Positions 19,465 to 29,523 of a stretch of DNA of 64,000 bases are shown here, in pieces. Position 1 is the first letter of the stretch. Every line of letters starts with the position of its first letter. The notes beneath the pieces were generated by a model. It was given only the letters and a program-made list of their open reading frames with translations, was not told the DNA's origin and did no database searches. Origin of the DNA: Tardibacter chloracetimidivorans (GTDB taxonomy: Bacteria; Pseudomonadota; Alphaproteobacteria; Sphingomonadales; Sphingomonadaceae); contig NZ_CP018221.1 of assembly GCF_001890385.1 (NCBI RefSeq), positions 1,537,501-1,601,500 on the forward strand, given 5' to 3'. The position numbers and the translations under genes are program-made.

Positions 19465-21063
19465 TCACTTGCCCGCGAGCTTGTCGACATCTTCTCCAGC
19501 AGGGCTGGTCCATGGAAAGGTTGATATGCCCACGCCGCTCAACCTGTTCACAACATCGCGCGCGGCGGACAGGCTGTCAAAAGGACCGATGAGCAGGCGG
19601 TTGGTTCCGGAAGCGGCCGCGACATAGGGCGTGCGGCGGGCAAGCACCGCCGGGGCCTTCGCCTTCAGCCGCGCCCATTCCCTGGGCATGTCGTCTTCGT
19701 TGCGCCCGCTTGCGATCTGCACCCAGTGACGTTCCACAGCTTTTGCCGGTTCCGCGCCGGTGCGCGTCCTGGCATAGGCGAGGCATTCCGCCGTCTTTTG
19801 GGGATTGGGACCGCCGCAGCGGCGATCAAGCGCACGGGTATCGGCGCGGCACTGCACCGCCCTTGCTCCGCTCAGTCCCGCGCAAGGATCGGCGACGGGT
19901 GCGGGCGGGGTCGAACGCGGCGGCGCGGCTTCGGCCGTCTTGGCTTTGCCCTCATTCGAAACAGTCCGGCGGGCGGCATATTCCACGCATTCGGCCGTGC
20001 GTCGGCCGCTTGCGCACCGCCTTGCCAGCGCTCGCTCATTGGCTTCGCAGCGTGTCTTCGCCCGCCCCGACAAGGCGTCGCAGGGGCTGGCTGCAATCGC
20101 CTGCGGGGGCGGCGCTTTCGTCACACTTTCAGCGGGAGCGGGCGCGGGCGTATCGGCCGAACGCGGGCCAATCTCCGGCGGCGCATGGCCGTGCGCTGCG
20201 GCGCGCATCGAGACGGGATCGCCCTTGGGCATTTTCACGCTGAGCGGGACCGCCGCCTCTTCCGGTTTACGACGGCTTTGCGGTAACCGCCCGAGATGCA
20301 CGGCCATCGCCTTGTTTTCAGCGTTGAGCAACGCAAGACGGGCGAAGAAGGGGGTATAGGCGTCGGCCTCCTCGGTGCCCATGCTGGAAAGCGCAAGCCT
20401 GCGCGCCGAAGCCACATCGCCGGTCAGGGCGTGGATGAAGGCGAGCGTCCGCACGGCATTGCCCTCGGTCTGCCCGCGCGCGAGCGGCTGGACCAGCGCC
20501 AGCGCCGCCGCCCTTTCGCCCGAAATCGCAAGCGACAGACCCAGTCTTTGCGTCACGACGGGATCGCCGGGCCTAGCCGTCAGCGCCAGCCGGTAATCGC
20601 GCTGCGCCTTGCGGCTATCCCCCAGCAGATCGCGGGCGAGGCCCCGGTCGCCCGCTACCGCTCCCTCCAGCATGCCAAGATCGACCGCCTGCCGGAACAG
20701 GGTCAGCGCATCCTTGGGCCGGGCGGACATCACGAGCGCCCGCCCATAGGCCGCACGCACGCGTGGATCGCGGGGGCTGAGAGTCACCGCCCGCCCCAGA
20801 AATCCGAACGCGGCGTCGCTGTCGCCCACCAATAACGCCTCCTCCCCGGCGGCGGAGAGGATCGTGACGTTATCCGGATCGCCTGCGATGGCGCGGACAT
20901 AATGGGACAGGGCCGATTGATGGCGGCCGAGCGCCGATTCCTGACGTGCGATCCCGGCAAGCCGGATCGCCTCGGCGGCGCGAGCCGACGCGCCGGTCTG
21001 GGCTGTGGCGTCGGGCGCAAGGGCAAGAAGGGCGAAGGCCAGCAGCAGCCGCAAGCTGATCAT
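19465..21063 (-). CDS. TPR and SPOR domain protein, exported
   Basis: A 532-residue protein with a signal peptide (MISLRLLLAFALLALAPDATAQ) and TPR-like helical repeats over about 30-245 (ALSHYVRAIAGDPDN, AFGFLGRAVTLSPRDPRVRAAYGRAL). An Ala/Pro-rich middle carries two cysteine-paired repeats, CDALSGRAKTRCEAN and CAGLSGARAVQCRAD, and a SPOR-like C-terminal domain spans about 455-530 (HWVQIASGRNEDDMPREW). Probably a periplasmic scaffold at sites of wall synthesis; that role is inferred from the SPOR domain and the dcw neighbourhood. Confidence 0.82.
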   Translation of the reverse strand: MISLRLLLAFALLALAPDATAQTGASARAAEAIRLAGIARQESALGRHQSALSHYVRAIAGDPDNVTILSAAGEEALLVGDSDAAFGFLGRAVTLSPRDPRVRAAYGRALVMSARPKDALTLFRQAVDLGMLEGAVAGDRGLARDLLGDSRKAQRDYRLALTARPGDPVVTQRLGLSLAISGERAAALALVQPLARGQTEGNAVRTLAFIHALTGDVASARRLALSSMGTEEADAYTPFFARLALLNAENKAMAVHLGRLPQSRRKPEEAAVPLSVKMPKGDPVSMRAAAHGHAPPEIGPRSADTPAPAPAESVTKAPPPQAIAASPCDALSGRAKTRCEANERALARRCASGRRTAECVEYAARRTVSNEGKAKTAEAAPPRSTPPAPVADPCAGLSGARAVQCRADTRALDRRCGGPNPQKTAECLAYARTRTGAEPAKAVERHWVQIASGRNEDDMPREWARLKAKAPAVLARRTPYVAAASGTNRLLIGPFDSLSAARDVVNRLSGVGISTFPWTSPAGEDVDKLAGK

Positions 21064-21166
21064 GAAGTCCTAACCAGAAGAGCGTGCCGCCAAAGACCAG
21101 CTTCGGCGGCGGCGGTCAACCTCCGCCGGGGGCGCATCGCGCCGGAACGCCATTCCTGACGGACAA

Positions 21167-21197
21167 GGGCCACGCGACCGGAAAGGTCACGCGGCCC
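21167..21197 (-). terminator. terminator-like hairpin after ftsZ
   Basis: A 13-base inverted repeat (21167-21179 with 21185-21197), loop of five, 22 bases beyond the ftsZ stop. Read on the minus strand all 13 positions pair, two as G-U; read on the plus strand those become A-C mismatches. The asymmetry suggests the structure works on the ftsZ transcript. No strong T run follows. Confidence 0.5.
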
Positions 21198-21218
21198 CGT
21201 AACCGGCCTTGCCGTGGA

Positions 21219-22787
21219 TCAGTCGTTGACCTGTCGGCGGAAAAAGCGCGGAATCTCGATATTGTCCGAACTGCCCGACCGCGCCGGTGGGGCAGGCTCG
21301 GGCGCTGCCGGAGCAGCGCCGGCCTCATTCGCCTTGGGCGCGCCGCGGCTGATGTTCATCATCCGCTCGAACAGCGTCAGCGGGCGGTCGGCATCCACGA
21401 CCGGATCGGCGGGGCGGGCGGAAGGCTGGGCGATCCAGTCCCGCTCGGCAGGCGGCGTCCTTGCTTCCGGCTCGCTGCGCAGCGGAGTGATCCGGGCCTG
21501 CTGGACCGGCTCCTCGACCGGCGCGGGCGTGGGTTCAGCCACAGCCTCGGCTTCCGGCTGCATGATATTCTCGGCTTCCAGATTCAGCTCGTCGTCCGCC
21601 ACTTCCTGGGTGGCGGGTTCGGGAGCCGCCGCTTCCACCGGAGCAGGCGCCGGCGCTGGAGCGGGTTCCGGCGCAGCGGCCGCCACGGGCGCGGGGGCCG
21701 GCTCCACCTTGGCGGGGGCGGGCGTCGCCGACCAGCTCCGCGATCCGCCGAGACCGGCGCCGATGGGCGTGGCGGAAAAACCGCCGAACCGGCTGGCCTG
21801 CGGCTGCGGCTCTTCGACCGCGCGCGCGTCAATGCCGGTCGCGACCACCGAAACGCGCATCTTGCCGTCAAGATCGGGATTGAAGGCCGAACCGACGATG
21901 ATGTTGGCGTCGGGGTCCACCATCTCGCGGATATGATTGGCGGCCTCGTCCACCTCCATCAGGCGCAGGTCGTCGCCGCCGGTGATGTTGATGATGACGC
22001 CCTTTGCGCCCCGCATCGACACTTCGTCCAGCAGCGGGTTGGCGATGGCCTTTTCGGCCGCCTCGATCGCTCGGTTGTCGCCGTCCGCCTCGCCGGTGCC
22101 CATCATCGCCTTGCCCATCTCGCTCATCACGGTGCGGATGTCGGCGAAATCCAGGTTGATGAGGCCGGGCATCACCATCAGATCGGTGATGCCGCGCACG
22201 CCCTGGTGCAGCACCTGGTCGGCCATGGCGAACGCTTCCTTGAAGGTCGTGTTGGCGTTGGCGATCAGGAAGAGATTCTGGTTCGGAATGATGATGAGGG
22301 TGTCGACATGCTTTTGCAGCTCGACGATGCCTTCCTCGGCCGAGCGCATGCGGCGCTGGCCCTCGAACGAAAAGGGCTTGGTCACGACGCCGACCGTCAG
22401 GATGCCACGTTCGCGCGCGGCCTTGGCGACGACGGGGGCAGCGCCGGTGCCGGTGCCGCCGCCCATGCCGGCGGTGATGAAGCACATGTGAGCGCCGTCA
22501 AGCGCGCCCTCGAGCTGCTCCATCGTCTCCTCTGCGGCGGCGCGGCCGATCTCGGGACGGGAGCCCGCGCCCAGCCCCTGGGTGATCTTGAGGCCAAGCT
22601 GGATGCGCGTTTCCGCCGGGTTCAGCGCCAGCGCCTGCGCATCGGTGTTCGCCACGACGAAATCGACGCCCTGAAGCCCCGACTGGATCATGTTGTCGAC
22701 CGCGTTTCCGCCAGCCCCGCCAACGCCGATCACGGTGATCCGCGGCTTCAGTTCAGTGAGTTCCGGACGAACCAGCTCCAGGCTCAT
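21219..22787 (-). CDS. ftsZ: cell division GTPase FtsZ
   Basis: Tubulin-like GTPase forming the Z-ring. 522 residues from ATG 22787 (GGAG 9 bases upstream). The GTPase domain (about 15-325) has [10 protein letters not shown] and the tubulin signature [11 protein letters not shown], and DFADIRTVM near 210. A long Pro/Ala/Glu-rich linker follows (about 330-500), and the C-terminal peptide [10 protein letters not shown] binds FtsA and other partners. The linker makes it longer than the 380-390 residues of E. coli FtsZ, as usual in alphaproteobacteria. Last gene of the dcw cluster. Confidence 0.98.
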   Translation of the reverse strand: MSLELVRPELTELKPRITVIGVGGAGGNAVDNMIQSGLQGVDFVVANTDAQALALNPAETRIQLGLKITQGLGAGSRPEIGRAAAEETMEQLEGALDGAHMCFITAGMGGGTGTGAAPVVAKAARERGILTVGVVTKPFSFEGQRRMRSAEEGIVELQKHVDTLIIIPNQNLFLIANANTTFKEAFAMADQVLHQGVRGITDLMVMPGLINLDFADIRTVMSEMGKAMMGTGEADGDNRAIEAAEKAIANPLLDEVSMRGAKGVIINITGGDDLRLMEVDEAANHIREMVDPDANIIVGSAFNPDLDGKMRVSVVATGIDARAVEEPQPQASRFGGFSATPIGAGLGGSRSWSATPAPAKVEPAPAPVAAAAPEPAPAPAPAPVEAAAPEPATQEVADDELNLEAENIMQPEAEAVAEPTPAPVEEPVQQARITPLRSEPEARTPPAERDWIAQPSARPADPVVDADRPLTLFERMMNISRGAPKANEAGAAPAAPEPAPPARSGSSDNIEIPRFFRRQVND

Positions 22788-22897
22788 GATAAGCTCCCTT
22801 GCCCCCATATGTTGCGCCCTTCGACGCAAGCACCACACTATCTAACCCTAAAGCGATTCGCGGGGGAATCCCGAAAATGCCCTTTCCCGAAATTTTT

Positions 22898-24157
22898 CTA
22901 CGGATTGCTCCGAAAGACCTGGATCAACTTGCCCAACAGTGCATTTCCCAGCGACCGCGGGGCCGCATTTTCCTGCATTCCTATGCTGGTGATATCCACA
23001 TTGTCCGATCCCGCGAACAGCGCGAGACCCGCCAATGTCGAAAAAGCCGCCGTCGACTGCGCTTCCGGCAGCCCCACCAGTCCGCGCGGACGCCCGACCC
23101 TGACCGAACGGCCAAGCACGCCCTGCGCAAAGTCGGCGATGCCCTTCAATTCCGCGCCGCCGCCGCACAACACTAGCTGCCTTCCACCCGGTCCCGTAAA
23201 GCCCATATCGTTGAGCCGCGCTCCAATGTCGCCGAGCAGAAGGTCAAGCCGTTGACGGATCACGGAAATCAGCTGGGACCGGGTGACTCGACCCGGCTCG
23301 GCCCCGTCGTCTTCCGACAGCGGCATGATCTCGATCATCTCATGATTGTCGCGCGGGCTGTTGGTCGCCGAGCCATAGAAGCATTTCAGCCGCTCGGCAT
23401 GTTCGCGGCGGGTTGAAAAGGCAGCCGCGATGTCGTCGGTGATGTCGGCCGCGCCCATCGGGATGGATGAAAGCCCCACCAGCATTCCGCGCGCGAAGAC
23501 CGCCACATTGGTGACGCCCGCGCCAAGCTCCACCAGCGCGACGCCAAGCTCCCGCTCTTCGGCCACAAGACAGGAAAGCCCGCTTGCGACAGGCGCGGCC
23601 ACGATCTTGTCGACACCCATATGCGCCTGCCGGACAGACAGGTCGAGATTGCGGATCGGCGGCGTGTCGGCGGTGATGACGTGAATGTCGACGCCAAGCC
23701 GGTTGGCGTGAAAGCCAAGCGGGTTCATAACCCCCTGAAGCCCGTCCAGCGTATAGAGCGCCGGTTGGGCATGGAGCACGGTGCGATTGCCCGGATCGAG
23801 GCTGCGCTTGCCTTCCGACAGCACCAGGTCGATGTCGGCCTGCTCGATGCGATGCCCGGCGATATCGACATCGACCGACGCAATGTCGCTGTCGAGCCCG
23901 CCCGCCGAAAAGCTAACGAACGCGCTGTCGGCGTTGACCTGAGCGTTGCGTTCCGCCTGGTCTACCGCCTGACGAATGGCGAGTTCGGTCTTTTCCATAT
24001 CGGCGACATAGCCGCGCTTCACGCCCTGGCAGGCGCGCTGGCCGGTGCCAAGCACGCGCGTCTCGCCTTCGGGCGAGATCAGCGCGATCAGCGCGCAGAC
24101 CTTCGACGAACCGACGTCAAGCGCCGCGATCACCCTTTCGCTGCCCGGCCTCACCAT
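22898..24157 (-). CDS. ftsA: cell division protein FtsA
   Basis: Actin-fold protein that tethers FtsZ to the membrane and activates septal wall synthesis. 419 residues with the actin-like phosphate motif ALDVGSSKVCALIA near 13, FVSFSAGGLDSDIASVDVDI, VELGAGVTNVAVF and VLCGGGAELKGI. The C-terminal amphipathic membrane helix fits ALLGKLIQVFRS. There are 65 bases to ftsQ and 110 bases to ftsZ, the only sizeable internal gaps of this half of the cluster, so local promoters are possible there. Confidence 0.97.
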   Translation of the reverse strand: MVRPGSERVIAALDVGSSKVCALIALISPEGETRVLGTGQRACQGVKRGYVADMEKTELAIRQAVDQAERNAQVNADSAFVSFSAGGLDSDIASVDVDIAGHRIEQADIDLVLSEGKRSLDPGNRTVLHAQPALYTLDGLQGVMNPLGFHANRLGVDIHVITADTPPIRNLDLSVRQAHMGVDKIVAAPVASGLSCLVAEERELGVALVELGAGVTNVAVFARGMLVGLSSIPMGAADITDDIAAAFSTRREHAERLKCFYGSATNSPRDNHEMIEIMPLSEDDGAEPGRVTRSQLISVIRQRLDLLLGDIGARLNDMGFTGPGGRQLVLCGGGAELKGIADFAQGVLGRSVRVGRPRGLVGLPEAQSTAAFSTLAGLALFAGSDNVDITSIGMQENAAPRSLGNALLGKLIQVFRSNP

Positions 24158-24222
24158 CCCGTTTCAAATCCCCCCAACCAACCCAACCGCTGAATCACAA
24201 ATCGCCGCCCCGCGCCAGCATG

Positions 24223-25119
24223 TCAGATCGGCACCGCATTTTCGGCCGAGATCACGGGCGTCGCCTGCCGCCCCGGCTCGTCGGTGACGCGGATCACCAT
24301 CTTGTCGGGCAGGCGCATGTCGAACCGGACGAAACCGCGCTTGAGCAGGCCCTGCGCGCCATCCAGCTTTGCAAACAGCTTCAACGCGCGAATCGCGGCC
24401 GCATCGCCTTCGGGCAGGGCCAGCGTCTCGCCCGAGCGGAAGCGAATGTCCCAGCGCCGGCCGCCGATCCAGACTGCGTCGGTCATTTCGGCCTTGAGCG
24501 CGGGTGCTGCATCCAGCAGCGTCAGCAGCGCCTTGGCCTGGAGATTGGCGTCCGGCCCGACGATCAGCGGCAGGTCCGGCCAGTTCCGTGCGTCGACGGG
24601 CTGAAGCGCGACTCCATTGGCATCGACCAGATGCACAACGCCCTGATTCTGCCACAGGGCCATCGGCTCGCGCTCCACCACCCGGATCGCAAGCGTATCG
24701 GGCAGGCGGCGGGAAACGCTGACATCGGCAACCCATGGCTGCGCCAGCAGGCGTTCGCGGATCTGCTGGAGATCGACCAGCGGCATCGCGTTGGACGGCT
24801 GATCGAGCGCGGCCGCATAGACGGGCAGCCGGGCCATGCGCTGAACGCCGCTGACATCGACATGGCGCACGGCAAAGCCCGCCCGCCCGATCGCTTCGCC
24901 CGTTTCCCATGCGATCTGCTGCGGCAGGCCCATCAACCAGACCGTGACGACCGATCCGACCGCGATCAATCCGCCGATGCCCCATTGGGTCGCGCGCCGG
25001 ACGAGATCGGGTGGAAAGGGCGAGGTCGCTCCGTTCCGCCGCGTCTGAGGCGGAGTCCGGCGTTTGAGCGAAGCCGGTTTGGGGCGCGATCCGCGCCTGA
25101 GCGCGATTGGCTCGCTCAT
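24223..25119 (-). CDS. ftsQ: cell division protein FtsQ
   Basis: Bitopic divisome protein linking FtsA/FtsK to FtsL-FtsB. 298 residues: basic cytoplasmic N-terminus (about 1-45), transmembrane helix near 48-65 (IGGLIAVGSVVTVWLMGL), periplasmic POTRA domain (FAVRHVDVSGVQRMA, about 82-150) and beta domain with LAIRVVEREPMALWQ. The ATG overlaps the ddl stop by 4 bases. Confidence 0.95.
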   Translation of the reverse strand: MSEPIALRRGSRPKPASLKRRTPPQTRRNGATSPFPPDLVRRATQWGIGGLIAVGSVVTVWLMGLPQQIAWETGEAIGRAGFAVRHVDVSGVQRMARLPVYAAALDQPSNAMPLVDLQQIRERLLAQPWVADVSVSRRLPDTLAIRVVEREPMALWQNQGVVHLVDANGVALQPVDARNWPDLPLIVGPDANLQAKALLTLLDAAPALKAEMTDAVWIGGRRWDIRFRSGETLALPEGDAAAIRALKLFAKLDGAQGLLKRGFVRFDMRLPDKMVIRVTDEPGRQATPVISAENAVPI

Positions 25120-26036
25120 AAGGCCGCCTCCAATATCCTGCCGACCAGATCCTCATAGCTGATGCCGCAATGCCTTGCCTGTTCGGGAACAAGGCTGAGC
25201 GGAGTCATGCCCGGCTGGGTGTTGACCTCAAGGAAATAAAGGCCTTCCACGCCCTTGCTGTCGTCCCAGCGAAAATCGGAGCGCGAGCAGCCCTTGCAGC
25301 CCAGCGCCTGGTGCGCGGCCAAGGCCATGTCCATCGCCGCCTGCGCCACGTCCGCCGGGACTTCCGCCGGGCAGACATGGGTGGTGAGGCCATCGGTATA
25401 CTTCGCGTCATAATCATAAAAGCCGCGCATCGGCTTCAGTTCGGTGACGGCGAGCGGCTGGTCGCCGAGCACCGCCACGGTCAGTTCGCGGCCGGGGATG
25501 AAAGGCTCCGCAAGCAGGCGGCCGAAATGCTTCCAAGGCCCTTCGGCGTCGCGGCTGATCGGCGAGCCGTAATTGCTCTCCTCCGTCACGATCGCGACAC
25601 CGACCGACGACCCTTCGTTGACCGGCTTCAGCACATAGGGACGCGGCAGCGGATCGCGCGCATATATGCTTTCCGACGACACGATCATGCCGCCCGGCAC
25701 GCGCACGCCGGTGCCTGCGAGCAGCGTCTTGGTAATCTGCTTGTCGATGGCGAGAACCGAGGTCGCAAGGCCGCTGTGGGTGTATTTCAGGCCCATCAGG
25801 TCCAGCATACCCTGCACCGTGCCATCCTCTCCGGGGGTGCCGTGCAGCGCGTTGAACACGACGTCGGGCTTCGTTTCGGCAAGCCGCTGGGCCACGTCGC
25901 GGCCCATGTCGATGCGCGTGACCCTGTGCCCCAGCTTTTCCAGCGCATCGGCAATGCCCGCGCCGGAGACGAGCGAAACCTCCCGCTCCGACGACCATCC
26001 GCCCATCAGAACAGCAACATGAAGGGGGCTGGTCAC
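25116..26036 (-). CDS. ddlB: D-alanine--D-alanine ligase
   Basis: ATP-grasp ligase that makes D-Ala-D-Ala for the MurF reaction. 306 residues from GTG 26036, which overlaps the murB stop as GTGA; an upstream ATG at 26066 would run deeper into murB. Motifs: AVLMGGWSSEREVSL, LHGTPGEDGTVQG, KPVNEGSSVGV and CKGCSRSDFRW, then EVNTQPGMTPLSL. Confidence 0.96.
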   Translation of the reverse strand: MTSPLHVAVLMGGWSSEREVSLVSGAGIADALEKLGHRVTRIDMGRDVAQRLAETKPDVVFNALHGTPGEDGTVQGMLDLMGLKYTHSGLATSVLAIDKQITKTLLAGTGVRVPGGMIVSSESIYARDPLPRPYVLKPVNEGSSVGVAIVTEESNYGSPISRDAEGPWKHFGRLLAEPFIPGRELTVAVLGDQPLAVTELKPMRGFYDYDAKYTDGLTTHVCPAEVPADVAQAAMDMALAAHQALGCKGCSRSDFRWDDSKGVEGLYFLEVNTQPGMTPLSLVPEQARHCGISYEDLVGRILEAAL

Positions 26037-26953
26037 TTTCTCACTCCCACGCGCGCGATTTCCCATTGCAGGTCGACACCGGATTGCGCCTTGACGCGGG
26101 CGCGCACCTCATCGCCCAGATCCTCGATGTCGGCCGAGGTGGCGTCGCCGAGGTTCAGCAGGAAATTGCAGTGCTTTTCGGAAACCTGCGCCCCGCCCTT
26201 CCGCAAGCCCCGGCAACCGGCCGCGTCGACAAGTTGCCATGCCTTGTGCCCATCGGGATTCTTGAAGGTGGAGCCGCCCGTGCGCGAACGCAAAGGCTGG
26301 CTTGCCTCGCGCTCGGCCGCGATGCGATCCATCTCCGCGCCGATGACGACCGGGTCGCCGGGCGCACCCTCGAACAGCGCCTCCACCACCACCGCACCAT
26401 CGGGCAACTCCGAATGGCGGTAGCTGTAGCGCAGCCGGTCGAGCGGCCAGACCTCGATCACGCCTTCACGCGTCACCAGCGTGCATTCGACCAGAATATC
26501 CTTGGCCTCGCGCCCATAGGCCCCGGCGTTCATCTTCACCGCGCCGCCGACCGTGCCGGGGATTCCGCGCAGGAACTCCAGCCCGGCAATGCCCGCGTCC
26601 CGCGCCGCCGAAGCGACGGTGATGCCCATGGCGGCGCCACCGGCGCGGATGCGGTTGCCCGGCTCCACCGCCACTTTGGCGAAGGCCTTCGGAAGCCGGA
26701 TCACCACCCCCGGCACCCCGCCGTCGCGCACGATCAGGTTGGACCCCACGCCGACGGGAAGCACCGGCATTTGCGGGGGAAGTGCGGCAAGGAACTGCGC
26801 GAGATCGGCCATGTCCCTGGGCCTCACCAGCCATTCGGCAGCGCCGCCCGTCCGGAACCAGATGAAATCGGCAAGCGAGCCGCCCGCCTCCGCCGTTCCG
26901 GCAAGGGGCGGCAGCGGTAGATCGCCCGAGCGCAGGGAGGCGATGCGCGTCAT
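26033..26953 (-). CDS. murB: UDP-N-acetylenolpyruvoylglucosamine reductase
   Basis: FAD-dependent reductase giving UDP-MurNAc. 306 residues; FAD-binding PCMH domain with [14 protein letters not shown] and [19 protein letters not shown], then [18 protein letters not shown] and GSTFKNPDG near the catalytic serine, and glutamate in [12 protein letters not shown] type I MurB. Coupled to murC and ddl by 4-base overlaps. Confidence 0.97.
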   Translation of the reverse strand: MTRIASLRSGDLPLPPLAGTAEAGGSLADFIWFRTGGAAEWLVRPRDMADLAQFLAALPPQMPVLPVGVGSNLIVRDGGVPGVVIRLPKAFAKVAVEPGNRIRAGGAAMGITVASAARDAGIAGLEFLRGIPGTVGGAVKMNAGAYGREAKDILVECTLVTREGVIEVWPLDRLRYSYRHSELPDGAVVVEALFEGAPGDPVVIGAEMDRIAAEREASQPLRSRTGGSTFKNPDGHKAWQLVDAAGCRGLRKGGAQVSEKHCNFLLNLGDATSADIEDLGDEVRARVKAQSGVDLQWEIARVGVRK

Positions 26954-28377
26954 TCAGCCGCCTTCCGCCGGATGTTGACCGCATCGGCAAGGCCCGCAGC
27001 CCATTTGGTGATGTCACCCGCGCCGAGGCAGATCACCGTGTCGCCCTGTTGCAGCGTGTCGGCAAGCTGGGCGGCGAGGTCGTCCGGCCCCGATGTTTCC
27101 ATCGCGGCGCGATGCCCGCGCTGCTTCAGGCCCGTCACCAGCGCGGCGGCGTCGATGCCTTCGATGGGCGCTTCTCCCGCAGGATAGACGGGCGTCACAT
27201 AGACCGTGTCCGCATCGTTGAAGGCGGAGCGGAAGTCCTCCATCAGGTCGCGCAGCCGGGTGAAGCGGTGCGGCTGGACGACAGCGACGACGCGGCCCGT
27301 GGCCCCTTCCCGCGCGGCGGCCAGCACGGCGCGGATTTCCACCGGATGATGGGCGTAATCGTCGATCACGGCGGCAACCCCGCCCTCGCAGGCAATCTCA
27401 CCCACCTTGGTGAAGCGCCGCTTCACCCCGCCGAAACGGGCAAATCCGTCGCGGATCGAACCATCGTCTATGCCAAGCTCGATCGCGACGGCGACGGCCG
27501 CAAGCGCGTTCTGCACATTGTGGCGGCCGGGCATCGGCAGCATCAGGCCGGTGATCGTGCGGCTTGCGCCCGAACGATCGCGCACCGCCACGTCGAAGCG
27601 GTTGCCGCCCGGCACCGGCGTGACATTGTCGCCGCGCACATCGGCCTGGGCGGAAAAGCCATAGGTGACGACGCGCCGGTCGCGGATGCGCGGGATGATC
27701 GCCTGCACCTCCGCATGGTCGAGGCAGAGCACGGCCGCGCCGTAAAAGGGCACATTCTCGACAAACTCGACAAAGGCGTTCTTCACCCTGTCGAAATCGC
27801 CATAGTGATCGAGGTGTTCGGGGTCTATGTTGGTGACGACGGCGACCGTGCCGTCCAGCCGGAGGAAGGAGCCGTCGCTCTCGTCGGCCTCCACCACCAT
27901 CCATTCGCCCTCGCCCAGCCGGGCGTTGGAGCCATAGCTGTTGATGATGCCGCCGTTGATGACGGTGGGGTCCAGATGGCCCGCATCCAGCAGCGCCGCG
28001 ACCATCGACGTGGTCGTCGTCTTGCCGTGCGTGCCCGCGATGGCGACGGTGGATTTCAGCCGCATCAGTTCGGCCAGCATCTCCGCACGCCGGACGACCG
28101 GAATGCGCCGCTCAAGCGCCGCCTCCACCTCGGGATTGCCGCGCCGGATCGCAGTCGACGTGACGACCACCGCCGCATCGCCGAGATTCCCCGCGTCATG
28201 GCCGATCATCACCTTGATGCCGCGCTTCCTGAGCCCCGCCACCACATAGCTGTCGGCGACGTCGGACCCCTGCACCGTATAGCCGAGGTTGTGCATCACC
28301 TCGGCGATCCCGGACATGCCGATGCCGCCGATGCCGATGAAATGGATGGTCCCGATATCGCGGCTGACGCCTTTCAT
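26950..28377 (-). CDS. murC: UDP-N-acetylmuramate--L-alanine ligase
   Basis: First amino-acid ligase of the muropeptide stem. 475 residues; N-terminal Rossmann segment [20 protein letters not shown] loop [17 protein letters not shown] near 114-130, [13 protein letters not shown], and C-terminal domain [12 protein letters not shown]. Three bases separate it from murG. Confidence 0.97.
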   Translation of the reverse strand: MKGVSRDIGTIHFIGIGGIGMSGIAEVMHNLGYTVQGSDVADSYVVAGLRKRGIKVMIGHDAGNLGDAAVVVTSTAIRRGNPEVEAALERRIPVVRRAEMLAELMRLKSTVAIAGTHGKTTTTSMVAALLDAGHLDPTVINGGIINSYGSNARLGEGEWMVVEADESDGSFLRLDGTVAVVTNIDPEHLDHYGDFDRVKNAFVEFVENVPFYGAAVLCLDHAEVQAIIPRIRDRRVVTYGFSAQADVRGDNVTPVPGGNRFDVAVRDRSGASRTITGLMLPMPGRHNVQNALAAVAVAIELGIDDGSIRDGFARFGGVKRRFTKVGEIACEGGVAAVIDDYAHHPVEIRAVLAAAREGATGRVVAVVQPHRFTRLRDLMEDFRSAFNDADTVYVTPVYPAGEAPIEGIDAAALVTGLKQRGHRAAMETSGPDDLAAQLADTLQQGDTVICLGAGDITKWAAGLADAVNIRRKAAE

Positions 28378-28380
28378 CGC

Positions 28381-29523
28381 TCAAGCATCCTCGAAGGCGC
28401 GGGTTTCGACGTTCCAGCCGATGCGCGAATAGCCAAGCTCTTCCACCAGATCGGCAAGCCGGTTCGCCGCATCGGGCCAGCCGACCGATCGCGCCCGTCC
28501 GGCGGCGTTGGCCAGCGCCTGCGGCTCCAGCCCCAGCTTCTGCATCTGCTTGGCGAGTTCCACCGGGGTGAAACGATCCTGCGGGATCATCCGCGCGCCG
28601 CCCGCCTCCACGATATCGCGCGCGTTGAAGGTCTGGTGATCGTCGGTGGCGGCGGCAAAGGGAATGAGGATGGCGGGGCGACCGGCGGTGGTCAGCTCCG
28701 CCACGGTCGATGCGCCCGAACGCGCGATCACCAGATGCGTCCATGCAAGCCTTTGCGGCAGGTCTTCCAGATAGGTGGCGCATTCGGCGGGAATGCCAAG
28801 CCGGGCATAGGTTTCGCGCACCCGCTCGATGTCTTCGGGGCGGCACTGCTGCGTCACCTGCAGCCGCGAGCGGAAATTGGGGGGCAGCATCCCGAGCCCG
28901 TCCGGCACGATGTCCGACAGAACCGTCGCCCCCTGGCTGCCGCCGACGACCAGAACCCGGAACAGGCCTTCGTCGCTCAGCGCCGGATAGGGCTGCTCCC
29001 GAAGCGCCCTGATCTCTTCCCGCACCGGATTGCCGACCATGACGGTCTTTTCAAGCGTGGCCGAGGGCAGCCACTTCACATCGGCATAGGCGGTGGCGAT
29101 CATGTCCACCTTGCGCGCCAGCAGCCGGTTGACCCGGCCCAGCACGGAGTTCTGCTCGTGGATGACCGTCGCGATGCCCATCTTCCGCGCCGCCAGCATC
29201 GCAGGCAGCACCGGATAGCCGCCGAAGCCGACGACGACCGACGGATGGAAGCTTTCGTAAAGCCTTGAGGCGGCGGCCCGCCCCTCGCGGATCGTCTTCC
29301 AGGCCCTGAGCCAGCCAAGCGGCCCGCCGGACAGCGTGCTGGACGGGATGACATGGCGTGGCACGCCGTCGAACAGCCCCGGCAGCTTCAGCCCCCGCTC
29401 GTCGGTGACAAGCGCGACATGATGCCCCCGCGCGCGCAGAACCTGGCCCAGCACATCGGCGGGCACCATATGGCCGCCGGTGCCGCCGGCCGCCAGCACG
29501 ATATGAAGCGAGATCGAGTTCAT
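28381..29523 (-). CDS. murG: UDP-GlcNAc transferase MurG
   Basis: Peripheral glycosyltransferase adding GlcNAc to lipid I to form lipid II. 380 residues from ATG 29523, overlapping the ftsW stop. GT-B fold with the GGTGGHMVPA donor loop at the N-terminus, GFGGYPVLPAMLAA near 105, VVGGSQGATVLSD near 195 and RSGASTVAELTTAGRPAILIP near 270. Confidence 0.97.
   Translation of the reverse strand: MNSISLHIVLAAGGTGGHMVPADVLGQVLRARGHHVALVTDERGLKLPGLFDGVPRHVIPSSTLSGGPLGWLRAWKTIREGRAAASRLYESFHPSVVVGFGGYPVLPAMLAARKMGIATVIHEQNSVLGRVNRLLARKVDMIATAYADVKWLPSATLEKTVMVGNPVREEIRALREQPYPALSDEGLFRVLVVGGSQGATVLSDIVPDGLGMLPPNFRSRLQVTQQCRPEDIERVRETYARLGIPAECATYLEDLPQRLAWTHLVIARSGASTVAELTTAGRPAILIPFAAATDDHQTFNARDIVEAGGARMIPQDRFTPVELAKQMQKLGLEPQALANAAGRARSVGWPDAANRLADLVEELGYSRIGWNVETRAFEDA

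Noticed and set aside
27049-29268. Long plus-strand frame opposite murC and murG
   Set aside because: Same shadow effect; the minus strand encodes complete Mur enzymes with all motifs.
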